From positions 1 to 28,348 of the forward strand of contig CAZVXL010000020.1 of the NCBI GenBank assembly GCA_964631595.1: a DNA stretch of 28,348 bases. The letters run 5' to 3'. Positions 22,132-28,348 of this stretch are shown here, piece after piece (position 1 is the stretch's first letter; each line of letters starts with the position of its first letter). This DNA is from UMGS1312 sp964631595 (GTDB lineage: Bacteria; Bacillota; Clostridia; Oscillospirales; CAG-272). The translations under genes were made by a program, and so were the position numbers. The notes beneath the pieces are model-generated. The model did not search any database. It had not been told where the DNA came from and was given only the letters and a program-made list of their open reading frames with translations.

Positions 22132-23598
22132 ATGCAAAATTCAAACGAGCTTGACCTCAACACGACTCTCCGCGAGGAGCTTGCCGGAGAGGAGGAGCGC
22201 CACGTAAATCTCGGGCTCTCCGATGTCACGAATCTGATCGAACAGGCATCGTATCACTATTCCCTCCAAGAAAGAGATACTCCGAATCTGTACAGGCATC
22301 TGTTCGATTACGAGTCGGTGCCCAAGGTGTCCTTTAACCACCGTGAGGTTCCGATGAATATGCCGAAGAACATCTGGATCACCGACACCACCTTCCGTGA
22401 CGGTCAGCAGTCCACCTCCCCCTTCACCGTTCAGCAGATCATCGACCTCTACAAGCTGATGCACCGCTTGGGCGGCCCCAACGGCATCATCCGCCAGACG
22501 GAATTCTTTGTATATACCGAAAAGGATCGCGACGCGCTTCTGGCGTGCATGGATCTCGGATACGACTTCCCCGAGATCACAAGCTGGATCCGCGCAAACG
22601 AGAAGGACTTCGATCTTGTGAAATCCCTCGGAATAAAGGAGACCGGTATCCTCGTAAGCTGCTCCGATTACCACATCTACAACAAGATGGGGCTCACCCG
22701 AAAGAGCGCCATGGAGAAGTATCTGAGGATAGTCAAGAGCGCCATGGAGCACGGTATCCGCCCGCGCTGTCATCTGGAGGATATCACAAGAGCCGACTAC
22801 TACGGCTTCGTCGTTCCCTTTGTTGAGGAGCTTCAAAAGGCGGGTAACGAGTACGGCATCCCCGTGAAGATACGTGCCTGCGACACGATGGGCTACGGCG
22901 TAAGCTATCCCGGTGCCGCTCTCCCCAGAAGCGTTCCGGGCATCATCTACGGCTTTACCCATTTCGCCGGCGTGCCCTCCGAGAACATCGAATGGCACGG
23001 TCACAACGATTTCTACAAGGTCGTCACCAACGCTTCGACCGCTTGGCTGTACGGCTGCTCCGGCGTGAACTGCTCCCTCCTCGGCATCGGTGAGCGCACC
23101 GGTAACTGCCCGCTTGAGGCCATGGTCATGGAGTACGCCTCCCTGAGAGGTAATACCGGAGGCATGGATCTCCGCGTCATCACCGAGATCGCGGAGTATT
23201 TCGAGAATGAGATCGGGTATACCATTCCTCCGAGAACTCCCTTCGTGGGCAAGGATTTCAATATGACAAGAGCCGGCATCCACGCCGACGGACTCCTTAA
23301 GGATGAGGAGATCTACAATATCTTCGATACCGAAAAGATCCTCGGCAGGCCCGCCGGCGTCGCCGTCGATGCCCACAGCGGTCTCGCCGGAATCGCTCAC
23401 TGGATCAACGGTGAGCTCGCCAGAAACGGTCATACCGCCCGCTTCGATAAAAAGGATCCCGTGATCGCGGAAATTAAAAATCGGGTAGATGCTATCTACG
23501 CCGCCGGTAGAAATACCTGTATGTCCGATGAGGAGCTGATGTCTATCCTCTCCGATGTGGATCCCGTCACCGCCGCAAAGCTCAAAAGAAACGTGTGA
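22132..23598 (+). CDS. Probable Re-citrate synthase (isopropylmalate/homocitrate synthase superfamily)
   Basis: The 488-residue HMGL-like TIM-barrel enzyme starts at ATG 22132 behind AAGGAAAGGAAG. ITDTTFRDGQQ (residues 83-93) is the acyl-CoA condensing signature. The metal-binding HGHND is at 289-293, and the C-terminal side has GERTGNCPLEAM and NMTRAGIHADGL. It lacks the LeuA regulatory domain. RLGGPNGIIRQTEFFVY, RCHLEDITRAD, DTMGYGVSYPGAALPRSV and GIHADGLLKDEEIYNIF fit my memory of the Re-citrate synthase of Clostridium kluyveri better than LeuA. That enzyme condenses acetyl-CoA and oxaloacetate for glutamate synthesis in anaerobes. Automatic pipelines often label such proteins 2-isopropylmalate synthase. 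It is monocistronic; the first ~45 residues are an acidic extension. Confidence 0.8.
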   Translation: MQNSNELDLNTTLREELAGEEERHVNLGLSDVTNLIEQASYHYSLQERDTPNLYRHLFDYESVPKVSFNHREVPMNMPKNIWITDTTFRDGQQSTSPFTVQQIIDLYKLMHRLGGPNGIIRQTEFFVYTEKDRDALLACMDLGYDFPEITSWIRANEKDFDLVKSLGIKETGILVSCSDYHIYNKMGLTRKSAMEKYLRIVKSAMEHGIRPRCHLEDITRADYYGFVVPFVEELQKAGNEYGIPVKIRACDTMGYGVSYPGAALPRSVPGIIYGFTHFAGVPSENIEWHGHNDFYKVVTNASTAWLYGCSGVNCSLLGIGERTGNCPLEAMVMEYASLRGNTGGMDLRVITEIAEYFENEIGYTIPPRTPFVGKDFNMTRAGIHADGLLKDEEIYNIFDTEKILGRPAGVAVDAHSGLAGIAHWINGELARNGHTARFDKKDPVIAEIKNRVDAIYAAGRNTCMSDEELMSILSDVDPVTAAKLKRNV

Positions 23599-23616
23599 GT
23601 GTGAGTAGGATAAATA

Positions 23617-23940
23617 AATAATGCGGGGGAGGGCTTCTTTGAAAGAAGCCCTCCCCCGCACCCCCTCCCAAGAACCTTCAAACAAGGGCAAGATAAGGTA
23701 AATCCGCAGACGGTGAGTTTGTCGGGAACAGGAGTGCACCGCATTTATCCGCGTCCGCGTTGCACGTCGAAGACGGGAGTACGCCGCCGCCCGAGACACG
23801 CACCACCCTGTCCCTATTTGAAAAGTTTTGCGGGGGAGCCCGAGGGGGTGCTTTTACTCAAAAGCACCCCCTCGGTTATTAAAACACCGTAACCCGTGCG
23901 GGGGAGGGGTTCTTTCCAAGAACCTCTCCCCCGCATTATT
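23617..23940. mobile_element. 324-bp MITE/REP-like palindromic element with 15-bp terminal inverted repeats
   Basis: The ends AATAATGCGGGGGAG (23617-23631) and CTCCCCCGCATTATT (23926-23940) are exact reverse complements. Each end is itself a hairpin. The left is GCGGGGGAGGGCTTCTTT (23623-23640) with AAAGAAGCCCTCCCCCGC (23642-23659). The right is 23898-23914 with 23918-23934, one G-T pair. A third hairpin, CGAGGGGGTGCTTTT (23841-23855) with 23860-23874, lies inside. There is no credible reading frame. No clear target-site duplication is visible. It fills the space between two convergent genes, where its hairpins may serve as terminators. Confidence 0.65.
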
Positions 23941-23949
23941 GTCATGTAT

Positions 23950-25926
23950 TTATTTCTTAAACGTCGCGACCTCGTCTTTTACCTTTGCGATAAAGTCATC
24001 GAGGGACATAACGCCGCCCTCGCCCTCCTTGCGGGCGCGAACGGAGACTGTCCGAGCCTCCTGCTCATCGGCGCCGACAACCACCATATAAGGCACCTTC
24101 GAGAGCTGTGCCTCACGGATCCTGTAGCCGATCTTCTCATTTCGCATATCGAGCTCGGCGCGGATGCCCGCCGCCTTGAGAGCCGCCGTGACCTCCTTGG
24201 CGTAATCGTCAAAGAAGCCGGATACGGGGAGCACGGTCGCCTGCACGGGAGCGATCCACACGGGGAGAGCGCCCGCGTATTTCTCGAGGAGCAGAGCGAG
24301 AGTCCGCTCATAGCAGCCGAGAGACGTGCGGTGAATGATATACGGCGTTTTCTGAGAATTGTCGGAATCGGTATACTCCATGCCGAACTTGCGCGCAAGG
24401 AGCATATCTATCTGAACCGTAATGAGCGTGTCCTCCTTGCCGTGTACGTTCTTTATCTGAATGTCAAGCTTGGGGCCGTAGAATGCAGCCTCATCAATAC
24501 CTATCGTGTACTTGATGCCGAGCTTGTCAAGCAGGTCGCCCATTATGCCCTGAGCCTCATCCCACTGCTCCGCAGTGCCCTCGTACTTGTCGGTATTGTT
24601 GGGATCCCACTGAGAGAAGCGGTAGGTGCAGTCCTCCTCAAGCCCGAGCGCTCTCAGCATATACTGAGCAAGCTCAACACAGCCTCTGAATTCCTCCTCA
24701 AGCTGATCGGGGCGGAGAATGATGTGTCCCTCCGAGATAGTGAACTGACGGACACGGATAAGTCCGTGCATCTCTCCGGAATCCTCATTGCGGAATACGG
24801 TGGAGGTCTCGTCAAGCCTCATGGGAAGATCGCGGTACGAGCGCTTCTTGTTCAGATATACCTGATACTGGAAGGGACAGGTCATCGGGCGGAGCGCAAA
24901 GCACTCCTTGGTCTCGTCGTTGGGATCGCCTATGACGAACATTCCGTCAAGATAATGATCCCAGTGGCCCGATATCTTGTAAAGCTCACGCTTCGCCATA
25001 AGCGGAGTCTTCGTCAGAAGATAGCCGCGGCGCTCCTCCTCGTCCTCAACAAAGCGCTGAAGGAGCTGTATCGTTCTCGTTCCCTTGGGGAGCATTACGG
25101 GAAGTCCCTGTCCGATCACGTCAACAGTCGTGAAATACTCAAGCTCACGTCCGATCTTGTTGTGGTCGCGCTTCTTCGCTTCCTCTATCGCCTCAAGATG
25201 CGCGTTCAGCTCCTCCTTGGTCGGGAATGCGGTTCCGTATACGCGCTGGAGCATCTTGTTCTTGGAGTTGCCCTCCCAATACGCGCCCGTGCACTGCGTG
25301 AGCTTGAACGCCTTTACCGCGCCCGTCGCAAACAGATGCGGGCCCGCGCAAAGATCAACAAAATCGCCCTGCCTGTAGAAGGAGATCTCCTCGCCCTCAG
25401 GCACACGGTCGATCAGAAGGAGCTTGTAGGGCTCGCCCTTCTCCTCCATGAGAGCCTTCGCCTCGTCTCTGGGGAGCGTGAATCTCTCCATGCGGAGATT
25501 CTCCTTAACGATCTTCTTCATCTCCTTCTCGATCTGAGCGAGAATGTCGGGAGAGAAGGCGGTGTCGCTGTCAAAATCGTAGTAGAAGCCGTTGTCCACC
25601 GACGGGCCGATCGTAAGCTTTACATCCGGAAAGAGGCGCTTTACCGCCTGCGCCATAATGTGTGATGCGGTATGGCGGAAGGTGCGGCGTCCGCCGTCGT
25701 CGGACTCATCGACGGTGCCGTCTCCGGTCAAGGCTCCCTTAAAGGTGAGCAGGGTCACCTCGGCATCATCATCCACCGTATGGGTAAGCTCGTACACCTC
25801 TCCGCCGATGCGCGCGGCGATAATATCTCTTGAGAGACCGCCGAGCACAGACGCGGCGGCATCGTAGATGCTGAGCGGCGCATCGAAGCTGCCCGCTTCA
25901 CCCGTAGCAAATCTGATTTCAAACAT
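23950..25926 (-). CDS. thrS: Threonyl-tRNA synthetase
   Basis: The enzyme charges tRNA-Thr. I choose ATG 25926 (MFEIRFATGE) behind an AGAGG site; the longer frame runs back into the T-box. The 658-residue product has a TGS domain (1-65), the editing domain with FRHTASHIMAQAVK (His85, His89) and the catalytic core. The core shows MTCPFQYQVY (zinc Cys), FRNEDSGEMHGLIRVRQFT (motif 2) and HRTSLGCYERTLALLLE (motif 3). The C-terminal anticodon-binding domain includes VIWIAPVQ-like VWIAPVQATVLPVS and EKIGYRIREAQLSKVPYMVVVG. It is regulated by the T-box leader just upstream. Its end abuts a palindromic repeat element that probably provides the terminator. Confidence 0.97.
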   Translation of the reverse strand: MFEIRFATGEAGSFDAPLSIYDAAASVLGGLSRDIIAARIGGEVYELTHTVDDDAEVTLLTFKGALTGDGTVDESDDGGRRTFRHTASHIMAQAVKRLFPDVKLTIGPSVDNGFYYDFDSDTAFSPDILAQIEKEMKKIVKENLRMERFTLPRDEAKALMEEKGEPYKLLLIDRVPEGEEISFYRQGDFVDLCAGPHLFATGAVKAFKLTQCTGAYWEGNSKNKMLQRVYGTAFPTKEELNAHLEAIEEAKKRDHNKIGRELEYFTTVDVIGQGLPVMLPKGTRTIQLLQRFVEDEEERRGYLLTKTPLMAKRELYKISGHWDHYLDGMFVIGDPNDETKECFALRPMTCPFQYQVYLNKKRSYRDLPMRLDETSTVFRNEDSGEMHGLIRVRQFTISEGHIILRPDQLEEEFRGCVELAQYMLRALGLEEDCTYRFSQWDPNNTDKYEGTAEQWDEAQGIMGDLLDKLGIKYTIGIDEAAFYGPKLDIQIKNVHGKEDTLITVQIDMLLARKFGMEYTDSDNSQKTPYIIHRTSLGCYERTLALLLEKYAGALPVWIAPVQATVLPVSGFFDDYAKEVTAALKAAGIRAELDMRNEKIGYRIREAQLSKVPYMVVVGADEQEARTVSVRARKEGEGGVMSLDDFIAKVKDEVATFKK

Positions 25927-25973
25927 ATATACCTCTTTCTCCTCCCTTTGGGAAGCATAGCATTGCAAGTAAA

Positions 25974-26163
25974 TAAAAAAATCACCGCCAAGCCACACAG
26001 TGCTTGGGGTGAGGACAACAGTCCGCACGGTTCCACCCGAGCGTTTCACTCATTTTTATGAAATTGCAGGAAAGCGTGGGCGGTACCTGTCGGGCGTGTG
26101 CGCGAATGCTCACAGCATACACATTCTTCTCTGTCACACCGTTGTCCGCAGACTTGTTCCACA
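25974..26163 (-). promoter_or_regulatory. T-box riboswitch of thrS
   Basis: The conserved T-box core GGGTGGAACCG is on the minus strand (complement of 26028-26038). Downstream, GCTTGGGGTG-side and CACC-G-CCAAGC arms (25983-26010) form a terminator followed by seven T (complement of 25975-25981). T-box leaders sense uncharged tRNA and open the terminator. The UGGA tip would pair with a tRNA ending UCCA, as expected for tRNA-Thr with discriminator U. An ACC (Thr) triplet at the complement of 26082-26084 is a possible specifier, but I could not fold stem I with certainty. Confidence 0.88.
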
Positions 26164-26168
26164 TCTGT

Positions 26169-26197
26169 ATTCTATCACTTGATTTTTTCTTTGTCAA
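26169..26197 (-). promoter_or_regulatory. Promoter of thrS T-box transcript
   Basis: On the minus strand TTGACA (complement of 26192-26197), 17 bases, TAGAAT (complement of 26169-26174). Divergent from the infC promoter, whose -35 begins 31 bases to the right. Confidence 0.8.
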
Positions 26198-26227
26198 GAG
26201 AAATTTCGTTTTTTTCGAAAAAATCTA

Positions 26228-26256
26228 TTGACACGCGCCTTTTCGCATGATATAAT
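26228..26256 (+). promoter_or_regulatory. Promoter of infC-rpmI-rplT
   Basis: TTGACA (26228-26233), 17 bases, TATAAT (26251-26256): perfect consensus, as expected for a ribosomal-protein operon. Transcription should start near 26263, giving a leader of about 127 bases. Confidence 0.88.
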
Positions 26257-26262
26257 ATGCAG

Positions 26263-26376
26263 GTATAAAGAAGTAGGTGCCCACCTCACCGAAGCGCAGA
26301 AGCGTCTCCGGTCAATAGCTCCCTCGGGAGTTCTGTCAGTACGGGTATCGCTTCACCGTACTATTTTTTATTTTTT
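26263..26376 (+). promoter_or_regulatory. infC leader with attenuator (L20-leader-like)
   Basis: The untranslated leader has several nested hairpins, including AGGTG-CC-CACCT near 26274 and CTCCC/GGGAG near 26320-26330. It ends in a terminator, AGTACGG (26338-26344) with CCGTACT (26356-26362) and then ATTTTTTATTTTTT, placed immediately before the infC ribosome site. In Firmicutes this operon is controlled by ribosomal protein L20 binding the leader. The position and architecture fit, but I cannot confirm the L20 binding motif by eye. Confidence 0.65.
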
Positions 26377-26389
26377 GGAGGTGCCGGTT

Positions 26390-26911
26390 ATCAGCACTAA
26401 GGAACTGTTTATTAATGATGACATTCGGGCAAAGGAAGTCCGTATGCTTGACGAAAACGGCGAACAGCTCGGCATTATGCCTCTTGACGATGCGAAGAAT
26501 TACGCCTATGAGCGTGAGCTCGATCTCGTTATGATCGCTCCGCAGGCAACTCCTCCCGTATGCCGCTCGATGGATTACGGTAAGTACCGCTACGAGCGCG
26601 ACAAGAAGGAGAAGGAGGCTAAGAAGAAGCAGCAGACCGTTGAGGTCAAGGAGGTACAGCTTTCCTGCCGTATCGACACTCACGACTTTGAGACCAAAGC
26701 CAACAGAGCCATCAAGTTCTTGGAGGCGGGCAACAAGGTTCGTGTAAATCTTTACTTCAAGGGACGCGAAATGGCGCATCAGGCTATCGGTCGCGAGGTC
26801 ATGGAAAAGTTTGCCGATTACTGCTCCGCAGTCGGAACGGTGGACAAAAAGCCCGGACTTGACGGCAGACAGCTCATCATGTTCCTGAGCCCCATCAAGG
26901 CCTCCAAATAA
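26390..26911 (+). CDS. infC: Translation initiation factor IF-3 (ATC start)
   Basis: IF-3 keeps 30S subunits free and checks the start codon. The product (173 residues, normal length) begins ISTKELFINDDIRAKEVRMLDENGEQLG. It has the linker YERDKKEKEAKKKQ, the C-terminal KEVQLSCRIDTHDFETKANR and RVNLYFKGREMAHQAIG, all classic. The start is ATC at 26390: GGAGG (26377-26381) lies 8 bases upstream and the family begins exactly here. The only in-frame standard codon nearby is GTG 26381, which overlaps the ribosome site; no ATG fits. Rare ATT/ATC/ATA starts are a known feature of infC and let IF-3 repress its own synthesis. Confidence 0.95.
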   Translation: MSTKELFINDDIRAKEVRMLDENGEQLGIMPLDDAKNYAYERELDLVMIAPQATPPVCRSMDYGKYRYERDKKEKEAKKKQQTVEVKEVQLSCRIDTHDFETKANRAIKFLEAGNKVRVNLYFKGREMAHQAIGREVMEKFADYCSAVGTVDKKPGLDGRQLIMFLSPIKASK

Positions 26912-26959
26912 CAGTTTCCGTCCAAATCAGCAAATTATAAGTCGAAAGGAATAAATATC

Positions 26960-27154
26960 ATGGGAAAAATCAAGACACATAAGGCTTCAGCCAAGCGTTT
27001 TTCCGTAACCGGAACCGGCAAGGTCAAGATGAACCACTGTGAGCACAGACACAAGCTCAACTGCAAGACAGCAAAGCGTAAGAGAAATCTCCGCAAGGGC
27101 GCATATCTCAGCGATGCTATGTCAGCCAACGTAAAGAGACTCATCTGCAAATAA
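26960..27154 (+). CDS. rpmI: Ribosomal protein bL35
   Basis: The 64-residue basic protein starts MGKIKTHKASAKRFSVTGTGKVK and ends SDAMSANVKRLICK, the standard bL35 sequence. It is a small 50S protein. ATG 26960 follows GAAAGGAATAAATATC. It lies 48 bases after infC and 28 before rplT in the conserved infC-rpmI-rplT operon. Cysteines in NHCEHRHKLNC are a local feature without a known role. Confidence 0.97.
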   Translation: MGKIKTHKASAKRFSVTGTGKVKMNHCEHRHKLNCKTAKRKRNLRKGAYLSDAMSANVKRLICK

Positions 27155-27182
27155 TCAGGTTACAGAAAGGACGAATTGAAAA

Positions 27183-27536
27183 ATGGCAAGAATTAAGTTT
27201 GCTAAGGCTACTCGTAAGAGAAGAAATAAGATTCTGAAGGCTGCCAAGGGCTACTGGGGCTCCAAGAGCAAGCATTTCAAGATGGCTAAGCAGGCCGTAA
27301 TGAAGAGCGGCAACTACGCTTACATCGGACGTAAGCAGAAAAAGAGAGACTTCCGTTCTCTTTGGATCACGAGAATTTCGGCACAGGCGAAGGTATGCGG
27401 AATGAACTATTCCACATTCATGCACGGTCTGAAGCTTGCCGGAATCACTCTCAACAGAAAGATGCTCGCAGAGCTTGCAGTTTCCGACAAGGAAGCATTT
27501 GCAGAGCTTGCGGCAAAAGCGAAGGCAGCGCTTTAA
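27183..27536 (+). CDS. rplT: Ribosomal protein bL20
   Basis: The 117-residue protein starts MARIKFAKATRKRRNKILK, with AKGYWGSKSKHFKMAKQAVM, the long basic N-terminal helix that threads into 23S rRNA, and a globular C-terminal half (FMHGLKLAGITLNRKMLAELA). It is needed for early 50S assembly and in Firmicutes is the usual repressor of this operon through the leader before infC. ATG 27183 follows GAAAGGACGAATTGAAAA. A strong terminator follows 12 bases after the stop. Confidence 0.97.
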   Translation: MARIKFAKATRKRRNKILKAAKGYWGSKSKHFKMAKQAVMKSGNYAYIGRKQKKRDFRSLWITRISAQAKVCGMNYSTFMHGLKLAGITLNRKMLAELAVSDKEAFAELAAKAKAAL

Positions 27537-27548
27537 GCGACAGCGATC

Positions 27549-27581
27549 GGGGAATCCCAAGTGGGATTCCCCGTTATTTTT
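27549..27581 (+). terminator. Intrinsic terminator of infC-rpmI-rplT
   Basis: GGGGAATCCC (27549-27558), loop AAGT, GGGATTCCCC (27563-27572), then GTTATTTTTG. Perfect 10-bp stem, 12 bases after the rplT stop codon. Confidence 0.95.
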
Positions 27582-28348
27582 GTCGGGAAGCCCCGAGCCG
27601 GGTCGGCAGCGCCGAGCCGGTAGCACCGGCAGGCAAGCTGACAAAGTTTTATTTAAGGGCACTGTTTTTCTTTCTACGTAGAGCGGTTGCGCTTCGCGCC
27701 GCCCGCTCATTTTCACCACGTTCCGTCCAAGGGTTTTGTCTTTCCCTCTACCTCACGAGTTTCTCTTTCGTTACTTTTCATAGTGAAATGAAAAGTAAGT
27801 CGGGAAGCCCCGAGCCGAGAAGCCTCGGCGGGCGGGCTGACAAAGTTTTATCCAAGGGTTTTGTTTTTCCCTCTACATTACGGGTCTTTTCTTCGTTACT
27901 TTTCATACTGAAATGAAAAGTAAGTCGGGAAGCCCCGACAGGCGCGGACGAAGTTTTTCTGAGAGCTTCGTTTTTCTTCCTACTTTACGGGCGCTCCCCC
28001 TTAAATATCCCCCCGGGGCTATGATCTCGGAGTACCGCTGACGGTTAGTGCTACCGCCTAAACCGCTCGGTATCCGCGCGACCGCGTGGCGGTCGAATGT
28101 GGTAGGAAGTCCTATGCGGTGAGCGGTTACAGTGGTGGGGTTGGGTTCGCAAAAGGTTATCTAAAGCATTAGTTCGGCTGGAAGTATGAAGTGCTTGGCG
28201 GTTACGTTGTCCTCTCTATTCCACGCACCCGTGCCTGCTCATTTTCACTCAGTTTTATCTAAGGGTTTTGTCTTTCCCTCTACCTCACGGGTCTTTCTTC
28301 GTTACTTTTCATAGTGAAATGAAAAGTAAGTCGGGAAGCCCCGAGCCG
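27582..28348. repeat. Non-coding repeated modules with hairpin tails
   Basis: The word GTCGGGAAGCCCCGA starts at 27582, 27799, 27924 and 28330. The last three are preceded by the hairpin TTACTTTTCAT-N6-ATGAAAAGTAA. A longer shared module (AAGGGTTTTGTCTTTCCCTC onward, through the hairpin, to CCCCGAGCCG) occurs at 27729-27817, 27854-27938 and 28261-28348, at about 85-90% identity by eye. Spacings are 217, 125 and 406 bases, so units vary. Bases 28000-28230 are a single-copy insert with a CGACCGC-GTG-GCGGTCG hairpin (28079-28095). No credible gene is present. The array runs off the window. Confidence 0.7.

Noticed and set aside
22132..23598. Plain LeuA (2-isopropylmalate synthase)
   Set aside because: No C-terminal leucine-binding regulatory domain, no leucine-operon context, and motifs closer to recalled Re-citrate synthase; kept only as an alternative.
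22141..23799. A 552-codon open frame on the minus strand opposite the citrate-synthase-like gene
   Set aside because: Antisense shadow with no motif or ribosome site. The plus strand has full condensing-enzyme signatures and a consensus promoter.
23896..25665. A 589-codon open frame on the plus strand opposite thrS
   Set aside because: Antisense shadow that begins inside the palindromic element; composition is unlike a real protein and thrS is certain.
26228..26389. Upstream extension of infC from TTG 26228 or GTG 26381
   Set aside because: The first would start inside the promoter -35 and translate the terminator; the second overlaps the ribosome site. Family alignment begins at ATC 26390.
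27582..28348. Repeat array as a CRISPR
   Set aside because: Spacings of 217, 125 and 406 bases are irregular, the repeats are long and partly divergent, and no cas genes are present.

Overview
The window looks like a piece of an anaerobic, gut-type Clostridia chromosome (Oscillospiraceae-like). The evidence is a GC-rich core genome, a T-box-controlled thrS, an infC-rpmI-rplT operon, a citrate/isopropylmalate synthase-family protein that resembles clostridial Re-citrate synthase, and a PurO-type IMP cyclohydrolase. The species cannot be named from sequence alone. The window splits sharply at about 7.75 kb. Bases 1-7740 are AT-richer prophage DNA ending beside a tRNA-Pro gene, and 7761-28348 is core chromosome.

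Prophage remnant (1-7740). It opens with rightward tail-tip genes: a pyocin-knob fibre end, a BppU-like baseplate protein and a broken tail protein. These run head-on into a leftward early block: a cut FtsK-type translocase, a protein that may have a sliding-clamp-like fold, and three small unknown genes. A divergent control region follows, with consensus promoters and four copies of one operator-like 12-mer. It feeds a rightward operon of a small HTH protein and a small serine recombinase. Directly behind the recombinase is a 300-bp array of eleven TGTTACA/TGTAACA words. Next come a zinc-ribbon protein, the N-terminal part of a terminase large subunit welded out of frame to the C-terminal part of an endolysin, and a holin. 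At least three junctions (about 1840, 2480 and 6775) join gene halves that do not belong together. The element therefore looks deleted and rearranged rather than functional, unless the junctions are assembly or amplification chimeras.

Core region. tRNA-Pro(CGG) and rny (RNase Y) lie on the minus strand. A plus-strand run follows: a membrane-anchored SGNH hydrolase, a DUF4358 lipoprotein, a ThuA-like protein, a DUF1934 protein, holA, rnmV (RNase M5) and a GtrA-like protein. A bidirectional terminator separates this run from a minus-strand purine pair, a PurO-like IMP cyclohydrolase followed by guaB, which would make and then oxidise IMP. Plus-strand pth and mfd overlap by ATGA. A separately promoted Re-citrate-synthase-like gene is next, then a 324-bp palindromic repeat element with perfect 15-bp terminal inverted repeats.

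The right end has thrS (minus) with its own promoter and T-box leader, divergent from infC-rpmI-rplT (plus). The latter has its own promoter, an attenuator-like leader and an apparent ATC start for infC. After the rplT terminator, about 770 bp of non-coding, hairpin-rich repeated modules runs to the window edge.

Function calls for conserved genes rest on motifs seen in the translations and on recall of the families. No database search was possible.
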